DNA from: Strobilurus pachycystidiatus
Lineage: Eukaryota > Basidiomycota > Agaricomycetes > Agaricales > Physalacriaceae
DNA length: 64,000 bases
Reading direction: 5' to 3'
NCBI GenBank assembly: GCA_019915135.1
Contig: JAHLMK010000014.1
Location: forward strand, 744,001 to 808,000
A program made the translations under genes and the position numbers. The notes beneath the pieces were generated by a model. It saw only the letters and a list, made by a program, of their open reading frames with translations, ran no database searches and had not been told where the DNA came from. Shown here one piece after another: positions 55,242-64,000 of this stretch (its first letter is position 1; each line of letters opens with the position of its first letter).

Positions 55242-55424
55242 TCCTTGCTCGGTGCTGGCCAAATCAGCAAGAGACAGAGTGCGCACAGAATTCAAATTCT
55301 AGTGACTTTAAGCAGGCAGACAGTACCAAGGAGGAAAGGGAGTCCTGTTACCAGCAACGGCTTCATTTGATGCATACCAATGTACGTACGAGGAAGAGTG
55401 CAGTCATGCAGCACCGGTTAACTT

Positions 55425-55545
55425 CGCTGGGACAAATGTTTCTGGATCAATTTTTTTTTTCGTAAGATCTATATCTACGAGTGCCTAGCGTAGGTAGTTA
55501 TGGTGTAGATGTTGTAAGAGCTAGCATTCGGTATGGTATTGGACA
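55425..55545. repeat. Copy of the AMSH 3' flank
   Basis: Matches 41137-41260 (gggacaaatgtttctggatc and gtgtagatgttgtaagag) with moderate divergence and a T-run insertion. It lies between the 5' end of kinase copy 4 and the 3' end of copy 5, marking a tandem unit junction. Confidence 0.65.
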
Positions 55546-55587
55546 GTAATAATGAAGGGTTTTGCTTAAAATGACATTGTCGGCGTG

Positions 55588-56706
55588 CTACTCCCAATAC
55601 TCGACGACGTACCCCTCCCGCGTACCTTCCACAATACGGTCGCAGTAGCCTCGGTGATACCGCGCCCAGTACTTTTGATTGTAGTCCTTCTTCTTCGACT
55701 GATCAAAATCGATGATGCGCAGGTTGTAAGTGCGCTTTGTGAAAGGCGAGGGTAGACTAGGGAGCCCACCCTCTGACACGGGCAGCGTAGAGAGAACGTT
55801 GGCCCATCTAATATCACGATGCTGAATGAAAAGCCGGCCGAGGTCACCGTACATATCTTTGAGATCTTCCCTGTTTCTAAGTCAGAAAGGGACTCGGAGT
55901 AATAGACATCACCATCCGCACTTACTCGAAATTCTCCGGGAGCTCTTCTCCGAGTGGGATGTGCGTCCCCACTCTCTCGAGTAGAAGAATCGATATTGTG
56001 TCTTCACACAACGTGGGGGGTGGTCTCGTTATAGGTATATACTTCGGCTCGGGCACCAGGACCTCACCGGCTCGTTCCCGCTTCTCTGTGTTATACCAGA
56101 ACGCACTCTCTAGCCGGTCGTTCTCTTCTTCAAGGAGATCTTCATGTTGACGGACTTTATGGTGATGTAAGGAGGGTACAACACCGCGGCACTGGAAGAG
56201 TCCGTAGCATCTCGGAGTGACAACGCCTTGTAGGCACTGTAGCGATGATGAATCTGTCTTGCACACTCAAACACAAGGTCAGACACACCTCTAGCTCGTC
56301 GTAACAGGAAGCTTCGTTCACCATATCCTGAGCTCGATTGGGAATACACACCTTCGCGACGAGCGGAGGAATGTCAAAGGATTTGCCGGCTGAGCATGGG
56401 TTAACAATGACAGCATAGACCAGACCAGATCGTCCGTGGCCAAGCTCGTCACCCAAAGAAATATCCAAGGAGAAGCTTCCAGGTGATGGCAGAGTAGATG
56501 GCAGACGTGGCGGAGGTTCAAGGTCAGGATATTCAGAGGGAGTAACCTTCAGCACAGGCGCGGAAACGCGGGACATGAACAAGGATCCCTGTTCAATGCT
56601 GGTCAATCCAGCAAGAGACAGAGTGCGAACGGAATTCGAATTCTACTGACTGTGAGCAGACATTATCAAGGATGAAAAAGGATTATGTTACCAGCGATGG
56701 CTTCAT
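55588..56706 (-). CDS. Kinase-like protein, copy 5
   Basis: Exons 56706-56692 (MKPSL), 56642-56289, 56236-55926 and 55870-55588 give 963 nt and 320 residues. Mirror partner of copy 3 (same TSIEQGSL leader). Glycine loop LGDELGHGRSGLVY, VAKVCIPN, HRDIRWANVL, IIDFDQS. The donor of intron 2 is GTGTGT where other copies have GTGAGT or GTCAGT. Intact. Confidence 0.85.
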
Positions 56707-57160
56707 TTGATGGATGAGGAGAAGAGCGTTGACTCAGATCGTGGCAACAAGTTGAGTTGATGACCGGAGTGGCCGGACCGTAACATCTCTACCTGTCAGG
56801 GCCACAAAGGACCCACAACTGCAGAACCGGACGATGGCATTTGAAGAGTTCAGTGCAAGCTCAGTGCGTAAGGGGCACAAGTCCTGCGTCGAGCGCGGCG
56901 GCGCCTGAGTAACAGGGCCAGCGGATTGAGGGCGCCTCGTTGCCGAGTCATCGGTGTCTAGGAAGCACAGATCAGTTCGATGGTTTTTACCTTCTTTATA
57001 GAATCGTGACAATACTCAAGAAGTCATATTACGAGTTTGGGAGCAAATGAGTGGCAAGATGCGCCACACAGATAACCAATTGGACACGAAACCTTGAACT
57101 TCCAACTTTTTCATCATCCGTCCTCCGGGTCTTTCGATTATCTTCCACCAAATGACATTT

Positions 57161-58277
57161 CTACTCCCAAAACTCAACAACGTATCCCTCCCGTGTACCA
57201 TGCACGATACGGTTACAGTATCCTGAGTGATACAGATACCAGGACTCCGGGTTGTAATCTACTTTTTCAGACTGATCAAAATCGACGATGCGGAGGTTGT
57301 ATGTGCGCTTCGTGAATGGCGAGGGTATACCTGGAAGCCCGCCCTCTGCCACCGGCAGCGCAGAAAGAACATTGGCCCATCTAATATCGTGATGGGCAAT
57401 GAATAGTTGGGCGAGGTCATCGTACATTTGTTGGAGATCCTTTCTGGGATCGGGTTCAAGAGAGAGGAACAGTATCGATAAGAAAGTGCAACTCACTCGA
57501 AGTTCTCCGGAAGTTCTTCTCCGAGAGGAACCTGCGTGCCCACCCTCTCGAGGAGGAGAACCGATATGGTGTCCTCGCACAAAGGAGGAAAAGGTCTGGT
57601 TATCGGGATGTATTCCGGCTCGGCTGTCACGATTTCGGCCGCGTCTCTGGCCCGCTCCCATTCCCGCCAGTACCTATTCTCCAGTATTTCATTCTCTTTT
57701 TCAAGAAGCTTCTCATGTTGAGAGACTTTATGATGATGAAGAGAGGGCACCACTGCACGGCACTGAAAGAATCCATAACATCGAGGAGTGACAACTCCTT
57801 GTAGACACTTTTGCGCTAATGAGTACAACGTGGCTCACAATGCAAGGAAAGAGAAAGACTGACCTCTAGCTCGTCATAGCAAGAAGCTTCATTCACCATT
57901 TCCTTCGTACGATTCGGGATGCAGACTTTGGCGACAAGTAGAGGTAGCTCGAAAGATTCAGCTGCCGAACAAGGATTGACATTTGCAGCGTAAACCAACC
58001 CAGATCTACCGCGGCCGATCTGGTCACCCAAAGAGATGTCCAATGAGAAATCCCCAGGTGGCGGCAAAGCGGATGGTCGACGTGGCGGAGGCTCGACTTC
58101 GGGATATTCTGAGTACGTGGTTTTCAATAGAGGCGCAGTAACGCGGGACATGACCAAGGAGCCGCTAGTCAGACCAGTCAGAGAGAGCGTACTGACACTG
58201 TTCAGGTCCTAGAAGACAGGAGAGTGAATTATGGAACCAAGAAATGGCCGGATAGACTCTACGAGGTTGGGCTTCAT
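57161..58277 (-). CDS. Kinase-like protein, copy 6
   Basis: Exons 58277-58263 (MKPNL), 58208-57864, 57807-57497 and 57443-57161 give 954 nt and 317 residues. Near-identical mirror partner of copy 2: QIGRGRSGLVY, HHDIRWANVL, IVDFDQS. Exon 2 starts GAC (Asp) where other copies have Asn. Intact. Confidence 0.85.
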
Positions 58278-59085
58278 TTTGGTGGCGAGTTAAGTTGATG
58301 AACAGCTTGTCAGGGCCGTTCGCGCCTATTACAATTTCGGGCCAGGCCAGAACTAGTCTCGTTAACCAGAATTTGTGAGGTGTAAGAAGACAGTCGTTCT
58401 TACCACTACAAAGTCTGGATTTTGTTGATGGGGTTCACTGATAGTTGCCTATTTGAAATTCACGGCAAGTCGGCAAGAATCTCACAAGACTTTCGACGAC
58501 TCGGACGAAAGACAAGTGTATGGAGAGGCTCTGATGGTGTCGAGTTCAAGTGACGTGGACTTGTAATTAGGAAACCTGCTGCCGATTTGTGCTCATCTGC
58601 GACACATGTAGTGCGTTGGTTTCTCCCTCTGACCCTTCATCAAGGGTTTTGCAATACGTCATCCACATGCAGGTGAAGTCGCTCGGGCCGCAAAATTAAA
58701 GTCCGCCATCTGATGGGGCGACTCTCAGAGTCTCAGTGGAGGGGTCCATCAAATCCTAGACTAGGCCAGAACCACAATTTGAGCGGAACTAAAACAGGCG
58801 CACGAAGCACTCGCCTGCTTAAAAACAGATTAACCAAAACCTAATTGAAGACATGCATGGACTGTGCACAGTGAAATGGTTTGCAATCGATTTCCAACAT
58901 CGTATGTTATTAGGCGTAATATTTTCCGAGTCGCCGCCTGTCTCGGCCGTCGCTACTACCTGGTCGCTACGTACTTTGAGACATGCCCACTGTCATTTCC
59001 CGGACAATTCACTCCCTCGCTAATCGTCGTGACCCCATACTGGACTAACTCATACTAGTTTATGTGGATCTGTTATAGCAACACG
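58278..59085. other. Intergenic between kinase copies 6 and 7
   Basis: About 800 bp, no gene. The outer part mirrors 31900-32240. An extra ~430 bp (about 58380-58790) has no counterpart in the left arm and may be an insertion in this arm or a loss in the other. Confidence 0.5.
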
Positions 59086-60217
59086 CTACTCCCAGTACTC
59101 GACCACATATCCATCCCGTGTACCATCCACGACACGCTCTACGTAGCCTTGGTGATATTCTTCCCAAGTAGAAGCTTTGTAGTCCTTTTTCTTGGACTGG
59201 TCGAAATCGATGATGCGAAGATTATACGTGCGCTTCGTAAATGGTGAGGGTAAACTTGGGAGTCCGCCCTCTGACACGGGCAGCGTTGATAGAACATTCG
59301 CCCATCTGATATCGTGGTGCATGATGTAAAGCTGAGCGAGGTCATCATACATATCAGTGAGATCTTTCCTGTTCATCTATCAATGAATGAAATGAACATC
59401 AAGAAGAGATCCCAGCTCACTCAAAATTCTCTGGGAGCTCCTGTCCGAGCGGGATATGCGTGCCTACTCTCTCGAGTAGAAGCACCGATATGGTGTCTTC
59501 GCACAATGTCGGAGGAGGTCTGGTTATAGGTATGTAGTTCGGCTCGGGAACCAGGACCTCGCCCCCCATCCTCCGCTCCTCTACGTCGTACCAAAAGGCA
59601 TCCTCCAGTTTCTCGTTCTCTTCCTCCAAAAGTTCTTCATGTTGACGGATCTTGTGATGATGTAGAAATGGTACCACAGCACGACATTGGAAGAAACCAT
59701 AGCATCGCGGAGCGACAACTCCTTGTAGGCACTGTGGCGGCAATGACATTGCGTCACATACGAACGCAATGCAAGACTCACCTCCAGTTCATCATAGCAA
59801 GAAGCTTCGTTGATCATGTCTTGTGTGCGATTGGGAACACACACTTTTGCGACGAGTGGAGGCAGCTCGAAGGTATCAACAGCTGAGCAAGGCTCAACCT
59901 TCACAGCATAGACCAGCCCAGATCGCCCGTGGCCAATTTCGTCACCCAGAGATACGTCCAGGGAGAGGTCTCCAGGCGGAGGTAAAGTAGAAGGTCGACG
60001 TGCTGGAGGTTCAAGATCGGGGTAACGCGACCAGGACGTCTGAAGCACGGGAGCTTCTACACGGGTCATGACCAGCGTTGATCTACTGTTTCCAGTTTCG
60101 TCGGTATCCAAGCCGGTCAGAGAGAGCGTCCTGATACTGTTCAAATTCTGAAAAGACACAGAAGTGAATCACAGAGACGCGAACGGGTGGAACAAACTCA
60201 ACGAGATTGACCTTCAT
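59086..60217 (-). CDS. Kinase-like protein, copy 7
   Basis: Exons 60217-60203 (MKVNL), 60147-59782, 59731-59421 and 59368-59086 give 975 nt and 324 residues. Mirror partner of copy 1 but clearly more diverged: the leader is longer (DTDETGNSRSTLV) and the next start reads MTRVEAPVLQTSW. Motifs: DEIGHGRSGLVY, VAKVCVPN, HHDIRWANVL, IIDFDQS. Intact; the longest member. Confidence 0.85.
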
Positions 60218-60314
60218 CGTTGTTGGCGACAAACAAGGACAAGTTGAATTGATGGCGGGCCGTGACATCTGTTTTACAGGGTCCACAGCTGCAGACCTGA
60301 CAGCCTTCACGAGC

Positions 60315-60760
60315 TATATGTACACCGCGAATAAGAAGCTTCATACGAGTACCCAAGTACCACACCTACTTACTGTGTCGAGCGAGCTCGACGGCCAACA
60401 CGAATGGTTCGAGTACTCGATGGAGCCTCCTCGGCAACCAGCATTGATGGACCGGTTGTTCACAATGGCTCGGAATCCTGAGGCATGCAAGACACTGTCT
60501 CGATTGATGCATGTACTGGACAGGCTTCCAGAAGATCTGAATATCTGGATATCGCGTCGGACGTCGGAAAAGGATTGGTACTTCTATGTAAGACTAAAGA
60601 TAAGTACCTTTGATTGCCAAGTTCATCCACAATGTATCGAGGTCGAGAATTGGATGCGTGGTTTTGAACGGACACTCATAGGTTTGAACGGCCCACCTGA
60701 AGACCCAACTGCGCCACACGTGTGCCAATCTTCAAGAGTTGCAGCAAGAGCGCACTAAGA
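60315..60760 (+). pseudogene. Fragment resembling the AMSH N-terminus
   Basis: The frame contains SMEPPRQPALMDRLFTMARN, which matches SMEPPRQPATLDQLSAMTRI at the start of the AMSH-like gene (37735 onwards), also at the DNA level (tcgatggagcc-cc-cggca). Similarity fades after about 40 codons and no JAMM domain follows. It stands beyond kinase copy 7, in the same relative orientation as the AMSH gene. Probably a remnant of a duplicated AMSH gene. Confidence 0.5.
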
Positions 60761-61936
60761 TAACGTCAGCAAGTCAGGGAAGCTCGACGTTACACCAACT
60801 CTTTCCACTAACCCTGGCAATGCCGACTTCGTCCCAGTCTGACCGACACTTCTATCCTGAGAGGTCCTTGGTTCTAGATCCAATCTCCTGATACACGCAC
60901 TTACGACAAACTCTTCTTCGAGCTGGTCAACGATATTGTTGACCTCATCGATCGTGCTTCGAGCGTAGAAACACGAAGATGATCCTGGGGCACCGGAGCT
61001 CAAGTCAAGCATCGATCAGTCAACTTCAATGCGTTGTTAGCCTTCGTCATGCGAAGCCATACATTGAATGAGGACATACATCGATTGGGTCACCCCATTT
61101 TTTGTTACTGTAAACAGAGTCGGACGTATGGGTCGTGTCCTCCATAGTACGACTGAAGATGTCTCGAAGGTCAGCCTGAGCCTGGCCACTGATCGGATGG
61201 TAGACGCGCGGCCGCTCTCGAGGTTATCACAGCTCTAGCCCTCCTAATAGCCACGTTCCACGGTTCTGAAATATCCTGAGCTGTGTTCCGCGGACTACGG
61301 TCGAGGTGAGCTCTCCAGTCTTGAATGCAAAGTCCGTACCAGGGTTTTTGGCGCGGCGTAAGGCGTTGTATGGCCCAAACGCGATCACGCGACTGCGGAG
61401 GGCTCTTAGTGGCGACCAATACCCGGAAATGGTGCGACTCGATGTGTGGCCACCGTCTAGACAGGACGTGTGTACGCAAACTGAGACTCTTTTCGATCGC
61501 AATCGAGGCCATTCAATAAACTTGGTTTCAGACATGGCCCAACTCCTGCAGGTCCGCAGATGACATGTCAAACAAAGAATGCAAGCTAAGGCGGCTCAAG
61601 CCGCCTTATTCACTTCCGTGTTTCCCGACCACAACGAGGGGAATACTGTGGGATTCTGACATCCAGAGTCGCCGTATGCGAGCAACGAGGGAGCGAGTGC
61701 TTCCCCCAGCGCTTCGCGGCCTCAACTGAGAGGCTAGAGGCTGAAAGTAGTCATAAGACCAGCATCAGTTGATGGATATGCGGCGCGAGAAAGCAAACAA
61801 GATCGACCCCAAAAGTAGAAACGGGGGATGCTCTGCTTTTCCACGTACGTATATAAGCTTGCGGCGAACATTCAGGTCCTCGGCGCACCATCTTCTTCTC
61901 CAACAGTCACCAGAGGCCCCCACTCCATCGACCAAA
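60761..61936. other. No supported gene; CFEM promoter at right
   Basis: About 1.2 kb with overlapping weak frames. TATAAG near 61852-61857 lies about 80 bp before the CFEM gene start. Confidence 0.45.
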
Positions 61937-62703
61937 ATGCCTTCCCTCGCCAAACTCTCCGCCATCTTCGCACTCGCCCTCGTCGCGGTACACGCCCAGG
62001 GCAGTACCACAGAGACCGCGACCGACTCAGTCACAGACACCACGACGGACAAGAACACGGGAACCTCCACGTCCTCCGCGGGAAGCTCTACGTCGACGAG
62101 CGGCATCCCCGCTTGTGTGTTGACTTGCGCAAGTACGAGCGTATCCAGTGATACATGCCCTGACTTGTGAGCCGCACCACTCCACATCAGCCCCGTGCCC
62201 CGCATTAAAACCCGCTCAATATAGCACCGACCTCTCATGCATCTGCACCAACGCTGACTACCAGGCTGCCGTCGCGAGTTGCCTCCAGAGCTCCTGCGAT
62301 GCTGCTGACCAGCAGGCCGCGCTTGGTATCCAGACGGCTGAATGTGCCGGTAAGTTAATAGATCACGCCACTAAAGTTGGCGAGACTGACATCAAAATTA
62401 GGTGTCACAGCTTCTGGTTCCTCGACGGTTAGTAGCGCCACAAGCAGTGCCACCACTACCAAAACAGAGAGCACCACCGTGACCACTGGGTCCACGCAAG
62501 TCGCGTCCACCACCAGTCGCGCCATCTCTACCACAACTCGTCCTGCCACCTCTACCAGCGGGCAGTCTGCCGGCACCAGCTCCGGTGCCGCGACTACCTC
62601 AAACGCTGCTGCCGGTCAAGTCGCTGCTCTGGATTACGCCAAGTTCATGACCAGCGCGGCAGTTGTCCTCGGAATGCTGGCTGGAGGTGGAATGCTTCTG
62701 TAA
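61937..62703 (+). CDS. CFEM-domain GPI-anchored cell-surface protein
   Basis: Exons 61937-62166, 62225-62349 and 62402-62703 give 657 nt and 218 residues. A signal peptide (MPSLAKLSAIFALALVAVHA) is followed by a Ser/Thr stretch and the eight-cysteine CFEM domain: IPACVLTCASTSVSSDTCPD, then LSCICTNADYQAAVASCLQS, and SCDAADQQAALGIQTAEC. Then a long Ser/Thr-rich stalk and a hydrophobic C-terminus (SAAVVLGMLAGGGMLL) typical of a GPI signal. CFEM proteins sit on the wall or membrane, and some bind haem or act at the host surface. The usual order is CFEM first, stalk after, as here. Confidence 0.9.
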
Positions 62704-63761
62704 ATGCCTGATAGTTTACGTATACCGCTTTGATACCGTTGTTCGTACATATAATTGTGCCATTCGCTTGCTTATCAATGTGATCCTGTCTGTTCCTATT
62801 GACAGTCATCTGGGAAGAACGAGATGGGAAAACAAAGAGCAACGTGCGGGATGGAAGACTCTGAAAGGAAGAGGGCCTAGGCCTTGGGCGTGTGAATTTC
62901 TGCTATAAAAGGTAGGCGGAGCCGCGCACCCGATGCCCGCCACTCCCGACATCCCATTTTCGGACTTCCAACTTGCCTTCGTATGACCACCGCCACAAGG
63001 CGCCGACATATAAGGTGCACTCTGGCGCCGTCCTCCCGTTGAATGCTTGCAAATAATTCTAGAAACTCGCCACACATATCATGGAGTCAAGAGAAGAGAC
63101 TCAGGCTGTTCCTCGTCAAAGCCTATCTGTCTTCTGCGCTTCATCACGAATGCTCCAGAGCCTCTTGTACAACACTCCGCGGTCCCTCGTTGTCATCGGC
63201 CATATTGCCATTTCATGGGACGTAAAACGCGTCCGATGTTCCTTTAGAACGGCGCATGAACTAGGCGATCTCTATGCTGTGGTATCTGCTGCTGTGCTTG
63301 TAGACAAAGCGGTAGCCATGTGCTCTTTCCGCCTACCACCCAATCGTCCAACTCACCCCATTCTATGTTCAAATCGAACTCACCCTCTTCTTACGAATTG
63401 ATTTTCTCCGCATGGACCGCACCTGTCTTGCTTTGACTCATCTTGCTTGTCGAGCGATGAGACAAAGCACAGCCCAACTTCAAGCCCAAAGCTAGATTGC
63501 CAATCCATCGCAACATCCGTCGGAGTTGTGATGGTGTCTATAAATAGCACTCTCTGTAGACTGTTAGTGATCTACGATTCTACGTCAAGTTTTTCCGCAG
63601 CATTGAGTTCCCGCATCATTGAGTTTCTATGTCAAAGATTTTCCCACAGCAATGAGTTTCGTAACGCTATAAAGGCAAACCCTGTTGGCCTGACATGCTA
63701 TCCATTCATCCTCGCCCTTTCTTCCCCAAATTCACCTTCCACTCATCATCCCCTCTATCCC
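62704..63761. other. Intergenic, possible small gene, TATA boxes
   Basis: TATAAAAGG near 62903 precedes a short ATG frame at 62932 (MPATPDIPFSDFQLAFV) that could splice onward, but no convincing product was built. TATAAAG at 63668-63674 lies 94 bp before the next gene. An imperfect ~33-bp direct repeat (ta-gtcaa...ca-tgagtt) sits at about 63579-63660. Confidence 0.5.
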
Positions 63762-64000
63762 ATGGCGCCAATCAACTATACAGAGTCCTATGGGTATAAC
63801 TCTATCGCTGCAGCCATAATATTCGCAGTCGCGTACTCCCCTCTCGCGGCATGGTTCATCTTCAAAGCCATAACAGCGTTCAGCGGCGTATGGGCGACAA
63901 TCGTGGCCTTTTGCCTAGGTATGTCTCTCAAGTCTTACATCAAGATCCATCCTCATCCAATGACTTGTTCAGTTCGCATTGCCGCATTTATCATACGCGC
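63762..64000 (+). CDS. 7-TM membrane protein, N-terminal part
   Basis: Partial gene cut by the window edge. Exon 1 (63762-63918) encodes MAPINYTESYGYNSIAAAII, then two hydrophobic helices (FAVAYSPLAAWFIF, VWATIVAFCL). After a 54-nt GT-AG intron exon 2 starts at 63973 with VRIAAFIIRA. From family memory this is the start of the basidiomycete seven-helix family, loosely RTA1-like, whose C-terminus is seen as a fragment at 4063-4341. The role is unknown. Confidence 0.65.
   Translation, partial: MAPINYTESYGYNSIAAAIIFAVAYSPLAAWFIFKAITAFSGVWATIVAFCLGMSLKSYIKIHPHPMTCSVRIAAFIIR

Larger units (their letters stand above)
41492..55366 (-). pseudogene. Kinase-like copy 4, split by a transposon
   Basis: Exon 1 (55366-55352, MKPLL) and the start of exon 2 (55298-55242) lie on one side of a 12.7 kb transposon; the rest of exon 2 (42495-42199), exon 3 (42137-41827) and exon 4 (41774-41492) lie on the other. 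If one copy of the TCC duplication is kept, exon 2 is 354 nt and reads STEQGSLIMSRV, as in copies 3 and 5, so the gene was intact before insertion. Motifs kept: DEIGHGRSGMVY, VAKVCIPN, HRDIRWANVL, IIDFDQP. The 3' part alone still has an ATG (MSRVFAPV) and open splice sites, so a shortened product is conceivable. Confidence 0.85.
55570..60240. repeat. Right arm of large inverted duplication
   Basis: Counterpart of 30740-34960 in opposite orientation, with kinase copies 5, 6 and 7 and matching intergenic DNA. It is about 450 bp longer, mainly between copies 6 and 7. Confidence 0.7.

Noticed and set aside
61171..61571. Overlapping frames on both strands near 61.2-61.6 kb
   Set aside because: No motif, no intron logic and mutual overlap; treated as noise.
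1..64000. tRNA, rRNA or CRISPR arrays
   Set aside because: No cloverleaf with a GTTCRA-type T loop, no rRNA-like block and no regular spacer array was seen; CRISPR is not expected in a fungus.

Overview
This window is from a filamentous basidiomycete, most likely an Agaricomycete. Genes are dense and split by many 45-65 nt GT-AG introns. Divergent H2A/H2B genes share one promoter. Small secreted cysteine proteins, F-box, DUF2235, CFEM and a long AMSH/Sst2 gene fit this group. The species cannot be named from the sequence. I saw no tRNA, rRNA or CRISPR. Exon limits were read by eye from splice signals, frame and family motifs.

0-5.5 kb: a histone pair, then a rearranged stretch with two diverged copies of a ~550-650 bp repeat around fragments of an MFS transporter and a 7-TM membrane protein. 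5.5-30.6 kb: ordinary genes. In order: small coiled-coil protein, F-box/LRR protein, two small secreted proteins, a mitochondrial rhomboid gene that looks frameshifted, DUF2235 hydrolase, aldo-keto reductase, SET methyltransferase, RRM protein, RAD51-like ATPase, alpha/beta hydrolase, SH3-PX-BAR sorting nexin, a second F-box paralogue, 2OG-Fe(II) oxygenase. 61.9-64 kb: a CFEM GPI-type protein and the start of a 7-TM protein.

30.7-60.2 kb is the remarkable part. Seven genes encode one small kinase-like family of 317-324 residues. All share a four-exon plan: a 15-nt first exon, a ~350-nt second, a 311-nt third and a 283-nt last exon. They keep the glycine loop, VAxK, HxD-x4-N and a DFD in place of DFG, but end about 39 residues after DFD. 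Three lie on the + strand (30.8-34.9 kb) and three on the - strand (55.6-60.2 kb) in mirror order, as a large inverted duplication. The fourth (- strand, next to the AMSH deubiquitinase) has been split.

That split is a stack of mobile elements. A CACTA (EnSpm/tnp2) DNA transposon at 42499-55241, with 32-bp CACTG terminal inverted repeats and a TCC target duplication, sits in exon 2 of kinase copy 4. Inside it a chromodomain Ty3/gypsy LTR retrotransposon (44315-50284, TGCAC duplication) interrupts the last exon of the CACTA transposase. A 255-bp mariner-type MITE (43287-43541, TA duplication) interrupts a CACTA accessory gene. In every case the host reading frame is continuous across the insertion if one duplication is kept, so insertion order can be read directly. 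The retrotransposon also carries a 10-nt self-complementarity between its predicted RNA 5' end and the primer-binding position, which suggests Tf1/sushi-type self-priming.
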